Below are positions 38,522-52,333 of a DNA stretch of 64,000 bases, in pieces; position 1 is the first letter of the stretch; every line of letters begins with the position of its first letter. The translations under genes and the position numbers were made by a program. The notes beneath the pieces are model-generated. The model made no database searches, had not been told where the DNA came from, and was given only the letters and a program-made list of their open reading frames with translations. The stretch lies in contig NC_044917.1 of assembly GCF_003576645.1 (NCBI RefSeq), positions 2,890,105-2,954,104 on the forward strand. The letters are read 5' to 3'. Source of the DNA: Ipomoea triloba (Eukaryota; Streptophyta; Magnoliopsida; Solanales; Convolvulaceae).

Positions 38522-41252
38522 ATGAATGAAAATATGCAGTTCATCATCTTCCATCTTCATCCAATTTTTTGCCTGAATCTTCAAAGAAAGCTCACTTTTG
38601 TCTAGACTAGACATTAGAGTAGGAAAGAAAGAAAGAAAGAAAGAAGGTATCCATGTATGAGATCAGAGCATCTTGTCTTCTGGTCACAACAAGATTTTTC
38701 AGACAAGATGAACGTGTGTGAATGGGCATATAACCATAGACAGATTCTGAAACAACAATGAAATGTAGTACATGTTTTGGAACAGGACAGCATCAAAATT
38801 GCCTTAATTATTCAAGAAATGTTTCACCATCATTTGTCTTCCAAATCAACATGTCAGCACCACAGTTTCCACAACCATTGCCAACATTTAAACCATGTAC
38901 ACACCAAACCTAAAGCCCAACAAATAGGAAACAACATTTGGGCTCGCACAAATCGGTTGGTTCTTGAGTGGCATATTGTGGGCAAGGACACAAGATCGAG
39001 CCCTAACAGATGTAGTGGGAATTTCGGGCACCAGGCACTGGTCACCGTAAAGGGAATTTCACCTTTTGTGGGCAAGGAAATAACATTTGGGACTCGGGAA
39101 AACATAAGCTACAAACAGTGCCTGCACTTTTCACCGGAAAAACAAAGCATATACAACAAGAAGTGCAAATTCCAAGACTAAGATGATCCAAACACACTGG
39201 AAAAGACAAGGAAACCGAGGGCACACAAATGCAAAATTTTACAGTTAGATGCTAAACAGAGCAGGGAAACAATAGTATGGTTGAGACACTGGAATAGGAG
39301 AAAACCTGCCTGTTGATATGTAGAGAATTGCAGGAAAACTTGAAATGTGTAATGTACAATAAACCATGGATTCTGAATGATATGAAGATCCTTCACTAAA
39401 CCCTCACAAAATGGACAACAAACAATTACTAAGACAATAAATACTCTGTAAATTATATTTAAACATTACCCCAACCATACCATGCTATTAAAGCAAGGAT
39501 TACACTAAATGGAACTCAGAGATAATAAAGCAATTCATAGACACAAATGCAATAGAGGAGGCGCAGATAACTAGCCCTGGCACGAAAGCTGTGATCTTGC
39601 ATATATGCCCTGGCACGAAAGCTGTGATCTTGCATATATGTTGAAGAGACGCTTCACCAATTATGACAACATTGAGTGCAGAAACATTTGTATGTTCTCT
39701 GTTGCAGCAGTAACTCAAATACCATGAATGATGACCATGTTTCAGGTAAAATGCAGAAATAAATCTGAGTTAAGGACTCTAGGGATGGGGTGATGATAAT
39801 TTAAAGAATACACTAACAGCACCAGTACTTACTCCCCAGATATCCAAACTAATAATGGTTTGGTCCTTTATTGCTAGTAATGAAAATTTTTTATGCTATA
39901 ATGGAGTAAGAATCTCACTTTTACAACCAGAAAATCTCATCAGTAGTGAGAATTTGTAGATATGTGTAGAAGTAATATCTATGTTTAAAGTATCATGGAG
40001 CAAGAATTTCTCAAGGTAATTTTAATAATATATATATCCAAGGTAGGTAGGATATGGCATATAAAGTGACAGTGTCCATATGGACAACTGCACAATGCAG
40101 GTGACAGAGGTTATCCATAAGCATAGAATTTAGGACCCTAGATGCAATATCTAAGGCAAACAGATCCAATAGAGATGAGTACCAATACACGATTAAATTC
40201 AATCAAAGGAAAACTAGTCTGACAATAATGGAAATGAATGAGCCTCTATTGCAAAGTGCAAACATAAAGACATAAACTCCATTAACCCAGAACAGAAAAT
40301 AAAAGGCAGAAGGTAGGTAAGTAACAGAAAGCCCATTGAAAAAACATCCAATTGGAACAAAGCCATAACAAAAATAATGATTAGTAATGAAGATAAAAAT
40401 AGCAACCTGCAACTCTGCAAGGCTGCAATTACACTATACATTACACAAGTAAGCATTCATTGCTGCAAAATTGCATTCAAAGCAGTAGCAGATGGATCAC
40501 TAATCTCTCTGCTCTATCAACAACTAATACCATAACAAGAAATAAAATTATGCCACCACAAAATCATTCATCAACCCACTGACCAAAAACAGAGTCTTGA
40601 TAGAATAATCATATATATAGATCGAAAAAGCAAAATTTATGCAAGGAATAAACCTAACTGCACTGCTGCAGACTCTAATTCTATTATCTATTAGTACTGA
40701 AAAATTTCTCTTATAACTTTTCTTATGAAAGAAAGGGAGCTGAAGCCAATTAAGAGGTTCAATATAAGAAGTTGTTGCAGACTTGCAACATTAGCACTTA
40801 GCAATTTAGCAGTTTTGTTATACAAGTAGTTTTTTTCTTCTTTTTTTTTTGGAAGGTGGGTGAAAAGAATCAAAGATAAACCATTTTGATTGATGCTAAA
40901 AGCAAAGACCTTAGTAAAGGTATCACCATAACTTTAGTAAATATAAGAGTATATTCAGAGTTACAGACTGCAACTTCGCAAGTAATATAATTAAGCAGAC
41001 GACTAAGATGGTAGAAACACACTTGATATTCATAACAATCACAAAAAACAACAGCAGTAGTGATTATTCCAGAACAAGTAACTACCACCAACAGATCATC
41101 ATCATCATTACAAGACCAACGCAGACAATCAGTAACATCAGGATCAAGATTATTCATAATCAAGACCTTGAGGACACGGATACGGATATAATTAGCAAAA
41201 GCAATAGCGAAACAATCGGACGGCGACGAAGGAGACGACGGAGGCTTTCGAT
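38522..41252. other. Convergent 3' region between WRKY and MBS genes
   Basis: About 2.7 kb between two genes pointing at each other, so it should hold both 3' UTRs. It contains a (GAAA)n microsatellite at 38625-38646, a perfect 33-bp tandem duplication at 39574-39639, and otherwise moderately AT-rich unique sequence. Short ORFs on both strands (for example 38777-39181 plus) lack codon or motif support. No RNA gene was recognised. Confidence 0.5.
39574..39639. repeat. Perfect 33-bp tandem duplication
   Basis: GCCCTGGCACGAAAGCTGTG and the following 13 bases occur at 39574 and 39607 with no difference, so the duplication is very recent. Confidence 0.93.
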
Positions 41253-41525
41253 TCACTTTTTGTGACTGCCGCGGATCCCCGGTTTCGGCTTGTTAGCCTC
41301 GCCGCCGCCGCCGGAAGGAGTGGCGGCGTGGAGGTTATTGAGCTTCGTCTCGTCGAACGGGACCTTCGGATGGCGCGCGTCGTGGTGGATCTGCATCGAT
41401 TTGATGTCCGGCGCGGTGACTTTGCAGAGCGGACACTCCAGCTTCGCGTGCCCGCCCTTATCCTGACCCGACCGGTCCGCTAGCCCGGCCTTCCCTCCGC
41501 CCCGGTTCGTGGTCGCCGCGTCCAC

Positions 41526-41570
<45 letters not shown>

Positions 41571-41579
41571 TCCCGTCAT
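41253..41579 (-). CDS. MBS1: MBS1-type small C2H2 zinc-finger protein (METHYLENE BLUE SENSITIVITY family)
   Basis: Single uninterrupted ORF of 108 aa from ATG at 41579 to TGA at 41253-41255. It has the family layout: a basic Lys-rich N-terminus beginning MTGKAKPKKHTAKEI, an Asn-Arg-Gly-Gly-Gly-Lys segment near residues 25-30, one zinc finger C-x2-C-x12-H-x4-H (the ECPLCKVTAPD region), and the C-terminal KPKPGIRGSHKK tail. In Arabidopsis, MBS1 and MBS2 are about 105 aa and are needed for responses to singlet oxygen; they are cytosolic/nuclear and associate with RNA granules under stress. The sequence shows the complete family architecture with no broken residue. The CDS is GC-rich compared with its surroundings. 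The upstream side has a TATA element and a telo-box. The gene converges on WRKY and lies just downstream of the PFA-DSP gene on the same strand. Confidence 0.92.
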
Positions 41580-41637
41580 GGCTACCGCTCGCTCTTCTCC
41601 TCTCTCTGCGTGTCCGGACCCGTGTAGTGCGACTATT

Positions 41638-41646
41638 TTAGGGTTT
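41638..41646 (-). promoter_or_regulatory. Telo-box (AAACCCTAA) upstream of MBS1
   Basis: The minus strand reads AAACCCTAA about 60 bases before the MBS start codon. Telo-boxes are common near the starts of plant genes for ribosomal proteins and other growth-linked factors. Presence is direct; activity is inferred. Confidence 0.55.
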
Positions 41647-41692
41647 GATAATTTGGGGGTGATAGATGCTCATAACAGGGCTCGTCATCACC

Positions 41693-41705
41693 ATATATAT
41701 ATATA
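41693..41705 (-). promoter_or_regulatory. TATA box of MBS1
   Basis: An ATATATATATATA run about 115 bases before the start codon on the coding strand. The short 5' leader it implies would be rich in GAGA/AGAG (41590-41610 on the plus strand reads as CT repeats). Confidence 0.5.
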
Positions 41706-41746
41706 CACCGATAACTCTCCCTATTTAATCAGGATTATAATGACCT

Positions 41747-44300
41747 AATTTTTTTTTATACATGTCTCCCTCATCCATCACCGTTGGATTATGATTACAC
41801 AATCTCGCAAAAAGCTCATCATATTTTCTAAAAATCACTTTCTTAACTCCTTAAATTTACTTTCTAATATTTACATTGTGACATTAATATAAATTACTTT
41901 ATTACAATATCAAAAATAGAAATAAATTTATATGGAAAGTATAATATTTTTTTGCAAGATATTTATATACTGGTGAATTTTAATGGGTCAGATTCACCAT
42001 GAACTAGATAAACATAAAAGTTGCATATAAAATATTAACAATAGCTCGGACTACAAATAATTAAATAAACAAAAAAAAATGAATAAATGATAATGCTAAC
42101 TAGTTCAAATTTCAAACCAACTAAATAACTTGTAAGCAACTTAAGAGAAATTGAATTACTGCAAATATAAATTTTTTGTGAACTCGATTTCAGACAAAAA
42201 TTAATGGTTATTCTCATTTTTGGTGCGTAAATTGCACCTTACTTGCCCAGCAGGGGAGTGTGCTACATGCGCCATAATTGAACACTTTTTTAATTTTTTT
42301 TTTCCATCCTTCCTTCCCCCTACGTGACTTCTTAAAAAATTGTAAAAGAAACCAATACCATTGAGTTTGCTAACTTTGCTCTAATTTCAACTCCATTTTT
42401 TTTTAAAGCAATTTCAACTCCAAATTTAAAACTAATGATTTAATTTGTAACAATTGCAACATCATAGGTTATTTAATATGGAGTACTCCGTAATAAAGTA
42501 GGGATTACACCATTAGTACTAATTACTTCCCGACCAATATATACTTAGTACTTGTGTTGGGCAAAGTTTTTACATTTTTTGAAATAAAATCTCTATCTTT
42601 TATTCTCTACACACCAAAAAGTTCTCTAAAATGTTGCCATCATTTTCAATAAAACTCTTTAAGTGTTCTACATTTGTTCTAGTTCGCAAAATAATATATC
42701 TGAACGCTTAAATATACTATGTTAATCCATTGTATCATGAGAAAATGACGCTTCAACGCTTATAGCACCATCAATAAGAAATAAATCAGTTTTAAAAAAA
42801 GTGTGTATCACACACATCTTGGATTAACCCATAAATTAGTAAATCAATTTTGAGAAATTTTTAATTTCGAATTTTATTGAAAAGTCATACAAACAGGTTA
42901 TTGGTGAAACTTTTTCTTTTTTTTTTTGGTGTGTTGTAAGATTATTATATTTAAATTCTAGTACTATAATGTAAAACATTTGCATTATGTAACAAATATA
43001 TTGCATTATATTATATTATTCTAAAAAAAAAATGGCCTTCCTAAATTGGTTATTAGTTAGTGGCTATAATGTTTCAATCTAAATTTATATGTGTACATTT
43101 TTGTTCTTTGGAATTTTAATTTGAAATATTTAGTTGTATAAAGTGACTATTTTGATATACTATGTGTGCAAAAATGAGGTTGATATGTAATCTTTAAAAT
43201 GATGTGTATATAAACTTATAGACACTGCAACAAGGTCAAAATATTTTATACGGAGTATTTTATAATTAGGCTACAAACTATAAAAATTTAATATTAAATT
43301 TAAATTTGTTTGATATGCTTGCTATTGTTAGGCCGCATAAGTTAATGTGTTAAATGTTCAGATATAATTATTACAAGAAATAAAGATTTGTTTGTTTTTT
43401 TCATCGATAAAGGCTTTATAATGTGTTAAAAATAAACTTTATAATGTATTCATGTTGTCATATTATATAATTAGTATTTTAATGTTGCAATATTTTTATG
43501 TTGGTAACATTTTATGGTCTAAGATTTTATCACTCCGCATTATTTTTTTTTAAATTGTAGCCTTCAAAAATTTGGTGTACAATTGTATACATCGAGGATA
43601 TGGCAATTACAAAATTAATTTCACAATGACTAAAAAGTAAATAATCAAGAATAATGTTGAAATGATGGCATTTTATTTTCTTTGAAGTCAATGTGTTACA
43701 AAATGAGCTATAAGTTATGAAGACAATACTTGTTACTACTAGTTATACACAAGAATACAAAAAATATGACTCTTTAAATCAGACTTTTACAACGTTTCTT
43801 GAATAACTTCGTCCGAAAGAATCGCATTAAACGTTTGGTCAGGGAATTGTCACTCCTCCTTTTCTCCTTGGTGGGTTGATTTCCAACTAATGATATTTCT
43901 TTTCCCTAAAAAAAAAACTGTGCATTAAAATGGTGCTTAAAACTGTAAAAATAATAACTAAAAATAAAAATTAAGAGTTGAGATTTCAAAAAATAAAAAT
44001 AAAAATTTGAAAGTACAAAAATCCACAAAATTTATCTGATTTGTAAAAGAAAGGAAACATGCCAACTCCTATTACTGGTTCATGTACAAGGACTAAACTG
44101 AACAAAATTGTATAGAAGTATAGATAACTGAAAATAAGAGTTACTAGGAAACAAAACTTGAAGGTAAATTTTGACCAAAACTGAGAGTTGGTTAAAATTT
44201 AACAAAAAAGTTGTGTAAATTTGTAAAATGGAAAAAGATTTGGCTAATAATGCAACTTCAATTATTATGCCAAAAAGACTAAGATAGATCAGGATAGGAG
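41747..44300. other. AT-rich intergenic DNA
   Basis: No coding exon recognised. Long A/T-rich stretches with two ACTCCGTA/TACGGAGT words (near 42483 and 43249), motifs often seen in decayed transposable elements of some eudicots. The 3' UTR of the PFA-DSP gene should lie just below 44301. Confidence 0.5.
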
Positions 44301-46188
<1,888 letters not shown>

Positions 46189-49059
46189 CTTTTTTTGCCT
46201 CCGAAATAATCTTTCTTCGATAAGATTCTTCTCTCTATCTGCGGAATTCACAGATAACTAATGCTGCACCGTCACCATAACCGCCATCATCATCATCAAT
46301 TCAGAATCATCGTCATCGTTATGCTTGAGGAGAGGAAGAGAGATCCATTGTTGTTTCTATTTGGGGAAAAAATCAAAAAAAAAACCGGGAAGTAATAAAC
46401 CTGAGCCCCCTATCCTAAGCAGGGAGGCGGGGGGTTTGGGGTATTGACGAAGTTTGATAGGAGGAGGATTCCTATTTAGGATTTCTAGATTTGGAGTTTA
46501 TGTCATAAAAGGATTGGGAACTCCCAAAATTTATAAAAATCCATTATCCAATCAATCTCAAACTCGATCAAATTAGTTTTATAGCGGTGAAGATACTAAA
46601 TGTCCTATTAAAAATGAACGCCACGTAATATTTATAAATTTTATTCTATGGGAACTCAATCTAAATTTGAGCCCAATGTGAATTTTTTTTTATAGAAACT
46701 TAATCAAAATTTTGATTTACAGGAAGCTCGCAACCGCTACTCGAATGTGTACTTTGGGTGAACTACAATGAGGTATACCAATTTATGTTCTTTAGCTAAT
46801 CAACTCAAATAAAGAAAGTCAATAAACAACTCCCGTGAGATTCGAAATTGGAATCTTGTGATTACCAATCCAATTATCCAACCAACTTAGTTAGGGGTTG
46901 CCTTTCAACTCAACCTAAACTTAGCAAGTTAGCTAGGCGATTGGGGCATGACTGGTTGAAGTCTGTATGACGTACAATTATAGACCATTGTACCTATTTG
47001 ACACGTTGGTGTGCCATTTGTGACACGTAAATAAACAATTTGAATCTAGTATAACTACTTCATTAGTTTCACGTTTCAAGTCATCTAATATCTCATTTTC
47101 ACATCTTGTAATACTTATATTAGTACATTTCTAAATCGAAATTGCTCAACCTCATAAACTCAATTTGTATGCTTATTATTGGTAAACTAGAATTACTATA
47201 ATCTCTTTGAATAATTAACGTCGTATAAATTCAAACATGTTTACCGATCTAATTTAGTAATTTACATTGTCAAACATATTAATATGTTATCAAATTATTA
47301 AACTTATTACACTACTTAAAAATTTTACGGCAACTTTATATGACTTATTATACCATTAGGTTAGAATAATAAATGTAATAAGAAACCAATATTTTTATAT
47401 TATCTCTAATGTAATTAACTATTAACTAATTATTATAATAATAAAACACCAAGATTTTTTTTAATAGAATTATATATTTTTACTTATTAAACTGGTGAAA
47501 GGAATTTCGGTCAAATGATTGGGGCCACAAGGACAATGCCATCAATATAGATCGGAATATTCGGGAGAATTTTATGCGATAATTAACAGTGTTTTTTTAT
47601 TGATAAATAAAAAATAGAGAAAACAAAGATTAAAATATGTACATTTCTTTCATTTTTAAAATAGAGATTACAGAGATCCCTGCCCAGGTGAATGAAGCAA
47701 ACTATTTGGTCAGTCCCCTACCACTTAGTGTGCTGACCGTTAGGACGGAGGTTAGTTTTCTAGCTCTCGGCTGGATGGATACATTGGGAAAAACTCCAAA
47801 AAAAAAATTAGAGATTACAGATTAGAAAACAACAAAAATATGGAAAATAAATTTAGAATTTTAAAGTGAAATTATTTAATTTATAAAAAATTTTACATCT
47901 ACTATTTGAATGTGCGCTTTGAGTGAATTTCATTTTGTAATTCTAACTGATAAAGGATCACAAGATAAAAGAATGAACTTAGATTGCTCGCAACTAACCA
48001 ACTTTAATTAAAAAGACTAATTATATTGTATATTAACTCGTTTAGAGTTGTCACATAATATTCTCTTAAATTATATAATGTTTTGTAGTCAAAAGCTTTT
48101 CATATACAAACAAACAATATGCAATAAAACGAACATGGGATAAATAGAAAGTGCTCAAATTATATGTCATCTAGAAGATCGTTGAATGTGATGTATGATT
48201 GAAGACCAATGGTCGAGATAATGTAAACATATTGACTATACAAAACTTAATAATTCAAACATTTTGACTTTGACTTTGACTATGATACATCATAATCTAG
48301 TTCATTTACTTGTATTGTTCACTGTTCATTTCTTGATTCAATTATAATTATAAATAAGTAATTCAAAAGTATTGTATTTTCCCTTAAAAGTATTACATTT
48401 ACCTTTATAAGTAACAAAAAATTTATTCCTGATTAGTATTACATTTGAACATATAAGTATGACATTTGTGCATATAAGTGTTACATTTTCATATTGACCC
48501 AACCCGACCATGGTGAGACGGTCTCACACAAGTTTTTAGCTAAATTTTATATATTAATAGTGAACTAAGTTCAAAAAAAAATAAAAAATAGTGAACTAAG
48601 GGTGTGTTTTGTTCATACATGTGAAAAGATTTATATATCAGCTTGGTAGGCTTCTAATTAAGTGTTGAGCCGTTCCACTAGGCTTGCTAATACTACTGAG
48701 TTGGACTGATTCACCTAGACTAATACTTAATATTCCGTTTGCAGGAATTCTACTTTTTGTAAAATATACTTTTATCATCTTTCTTCACCACTTAACTTTC
48801 ATGATTTTTGTGTGCGTATAAAAAAAATAAGGAATTTGTAGTCACTATTTAAAATGTAAAATGATTAAATTTTACTTATGTGGTATAATTAATAACTTGC
48901 AAGTTACAAAAAAAAAAAAATAGTATTAAGAAGACTAAACTACAAGTTTGATTGAAGAACTCCAAGGACATTGATTTAGTAGATGAAAAACATGCCAGGT
49001 ATTTTTTGTGTGCAAAAATTAAAATGTACAATTCAAATTCATGTTGAGTTTTAAAGTTA

Positions 49060-49713
49060 GGCTATGTTTGGCAAACCTAGCTGAAAAGGTAGCTGAAAAC
49101 TGAAAAGTAGCTGAAAACTGAAAAGCTATAAGCTCGAAGTTGAAATCTGAAGAGCTGTTAAACTAGTTGTTATGCTTAAAAGTGTTTGGTAAAATTAACT
49201 TTTTGATAAACTGATAAATGTAAAAAGACTAAAAATGACATCTTCATATAATTTAAAAAATTTTAAATTTAAATAGGTTTGTTTATATATTAAAATATAA
49301 AATAACGAAATCAATATATTTAAATAAAATATAAAGCAAGAACATATATTTGAAAATATATAAAGTAAAAAAAAATATTTATAATTCATAAGATTAAGTT
49401 CATATAAAAATTAATGTTCAAACACAAATGTCAAACTAAAATTACTATCAAACATAATGAAAAGAAAATGTCAAAAGGGTTTTAATTGAGAGGGGTAAAG
49501 GATGTCATTTATTTAAAATAATAAGGATAAAGATGGAAAAAAGTTAAAAAGCTACTAGCTTATTTTTGAAAAGCTACCCCAAGTAGCGTTTCAAAATAAG
49601 CTCTTATTTTAAGCTAGTAGCTTATTTTGAGAACATTACCAAACAGAGCTTATAGCTTATTAGTAGCTTAAAATAAGCTATAAGCTCCTAAATAAGCTCT
49701 GCCAAACAGAGCC
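49060..49713. mobile_element. PIF/Harbinger-like MITE (654 bp)
   Basis: The left end GGCTATGTTTGGCAAA and the inverted right end GGCTCTGTTTGGCAGA form terminal inverted repeats, extended inside by AGCTGAAAAG/AAGCTATAAGC-rich palindromic stretches. The flanks are TTA on the left (49057-49059) and TTA on the right (49714-49716), the 3-bp target duplication typical of PIF/Harbinger. An 8-bp duplication expected for hAT is not present. No transposase is encoded, so it is non-autonomous. Confidence 0.8.
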
Positions 49714-50814
49714 TTAGTAGTTCAATTTACAATCATTATTGATCCACACAGTTGTATCTATGTTGACCACACTATCAAAAATATACATTTAATACATAAA
49801 GAATATACTTTTAACATATTAGAAATGTAAATTATATTCAGGAAAATATATTATTTAATTACTAAAAGTACATTATTTTATATAATGTGTATTTAGTACA
49901 CGAATAATATATTTTTAGTATATTAAATAAAAAACATGAATTATTATTTTAAAAAAGAAAACACATTAAACACGCACGAGTAACGTGCATAATTTCGCTA
50001 AAATTTGACAAATCATGCCCCTTTAATTGTGACCAATGACTTTTCAGTTTTCACGCGTAAATTTTATCGCAAAATTACACAAATATCCTTTTAAATGTGA
50101 GAATAGTATTTCGTGTATTTTTTCAATTTTTAATATTTATAATTTATACCTAAATTCACTAGAACATCCAAACTCAAGCATATAAATGGATTAGCTGCAT
50201 TAATTTAAGGTGTGTTTGGGAAGTTGGCTTCAATCACTTTGTGAAAGATTATTCAGATGAATTGTAACTAAAACAAGTTGTTTTGATTTGATCCTAAATA
50301 TTTTAAGCAATCCAGTTTTACTACTTTTCGATTATATTTGTGATATTATAATACAAAATCTTCATATAAATAAGTTATTATTAACAAATTTATGAGTTCA
50401 TCTACGATATTTATTGAATAATAATTTATTAACCCTTTAATATATTGGCCTATTAACTAGATTTAAAACAAAATTTATTTCTATTTACTTATCAAACACC
50501 TAGCCTTTGATAATTTAAAACCAACAATCAATTACTCGATATCTTAGTCCAATTAATTACTTAATATAAATATAAATCAATACTTAAGCCTTAATATAAA
50601 TATAAATAAATACTTACACCCTTGGTTGAAAAAATCGCTAGTCGTTTTTTTTAAAATAAATTTGTTTAAAAATTTGTTAAGACTTGATAATTATAAATTA
50701 TTTAATACTTTAATAGTTAATACTAAAATATTAAATATTAATTTAAAAACATATAGAGTTTGAACAATTTAGGTTTACTTTTGCCCAAAACGATGTCGTT
50801 TTTATCAGACTATC

Positions 50815-51150
50815 ATTTTTATCATTTAGCACTTAGACTATCATATTTTGGACACTTTGTTCATTCCGGTGACTTTCCCGGTGAAACCCTATTTTAGATA
50901 AGGGTGTTTTCGTCTCATTAAGTTTTTTATTTTTCCAATGGGTTAATTTCATTGGAGGTCATTTGTCTTTGGTGGTAATTTTCAAATTTATTTCCAGACA
51001 ATATTTTTTGCCATTTAACAACCAATGCTATTATATTTTTGACATTTTTTTGTCCTTCTCATGACTGTTTCTGGCGAAATCCTATTTTAGATATGGATAT
51101 ATTAATCTCTTCATTTTTATTTTTTTTGGTTTGGGGTATTAATTAAATAG
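50815..51150. repeat. Diverged tandem duplication, offset about 193 bp
   Basis: CCTATTTTAGATA preceded by GGYGAAA occurs at 50888 and 51081, and surrounding phrases (CTATCATATTTTGGACA versus CTATTATATTTTTGACA) align. It is an old duplication of non-coding DNA. Confidence 0.6.
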
Positions 51151-51709
51151 CCAAATTGATAAAATGGATTTCTGAAACTAAATTTAAGATTGTCACTAAA
51201 GACAAGGGACATTCGATCGGCTGAAATTAACTCTTATATTACTCAAAATTAATTGTTTCACTATTTCAATAAATATTTTTATTAGTTATATCATTTTGTG
51301 AAAACGGATTAATTTTTTCTTTATGCATAATACACTTTATTTTTGTGTCAATCAATTTTTATTGTTTTGAATGCATTAATTTATTTATGATTTATAAAAG
51401 TATATTATATATTATAAAAAATTTTGTAAGAAAATTATAAATAATGGATTAATAGAAGTTATGAAATGTTCGTATGGGTGTATCCAATTTAGTTAATGAC
51501 TATTGTAGACTTTTTAATATAAAAAAGTTTTTAAATATTTCTCATATAGATTTTTATAAACTCATACGAAATTGATGAAATTCTAAAAGATTTTAGATTC
51601 ATAGGATCGATTTTATCCCATGTGCACTTTCGGATAACCGGGCGCTGATGTCTCATAGTTTTTTTTGAAAAAAAATGGAAGATGGTTATGGAACTACTAG
51701 AAGGCAAGA

Positions 51710-51910
51710 ATGTCTCGTAATTTAACCGTACAAGTTTAACTCACTAGTTCAATAAAAAGTTTTTGATATAAGAGACCAATGTTCGAACCTCATCAGTGAC
51801 TGTGTGAAGATTATGGTGAGCAGATCAGACCCATTGTGTGCACTGACATATGGGTACGTCTTCTAAGCCATTGAGTCACCGTAATTTACATCCTCCAAAT
51901 ACGTGGCGAT
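51710..51910 (+). repeat. SINE-like or other tRNA-related repeat fragment
   Basis: Contains GTTCGAACCTC (51791-51801), close to the RNA polymerase III B-box of tRNA-derived SINEs, preceded by an AACTCACTAGTTC stretch. A convincing A-box and 3' tail were not established, so the class is tentative. Confidence 0.3.
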
Positions 51911-52333
51911 CCAATCTTTTTCCAGAATGTCTCATAATTTTTCTCGAAACTGTCGTGTTTATGTTTTAATTTACTTGATTTATTTATTATACTACGTAGT
52001 AATTAGTGTAATAAACTAATAATCCGTTAAGGAATGAAACGAGGATTTAACGTTAGAGTAACCGGGGCGGAAAAGAAGGGAGTTGCAGGCGACAGGAAGA
52101 TGCCTCGCACTTTAATTTCCACGCACTTAAACCGTTCAATGTCGTCGCCGTAGTCTTCGCGCCAGACTTCTTCCTCTCATGACCTCCACTGTACCCAAAA
52201 ACAAATAAATCTAAAATAAATAAATAAATAAATAAATATAAAGAAATAAATAAAACATTCCTCCAGATCAGAGCTTCTCTCGACATAGGATAAAATACGC
52301 ACGCTGGTATTCGCGCATTATCATCTTCAGAAC

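Larger units (their letters stand above)
46252..52333. other. 6-kb intergenic region rich in transposon remnants
   Basis: Between the divergent PFA-DSP and DUF707 genes, so both promoters are here. It contains the MITE at 49060-49713, two diverged copies of one dispersed repeat (about 46735-46930 and 47890-48050, sharing TGAATGTGYRCTTTGRGTGAA and a later CCAACTT phrase), a diverged tandem duplication at about 50815-51150, and a SINE-like stretch near 51710-51910. No intact transposase and no convincing gene were found. Confidence 0.55.

Noticed and set aside
38777..39181. 134-codon plus-strand ORF downstream of the WRKY gene
   Set aside because: No domain, biased composition, overlapped by equally long frames on the other strand; likely 3' UTR or intergenic.
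46189..46251. Longer PFA-DSP N-terminus starting at 46251
   Set aside because: The first codon there is GTG, an in-frame TAG lies just upstream, and the ATG at 46188 fits the family.
50208..50508. Possible second MITE (GGTGTGTTTGG ... CAAACACCT)
   Set aside because: Ends match only loosely and no convincing target duplication was found.
51791..51801. tRNA gene at the GTTCGAACCTC B-box
   Set aside because: No cloverleaf can be built around it; kept only as a weak SINE-like hint.
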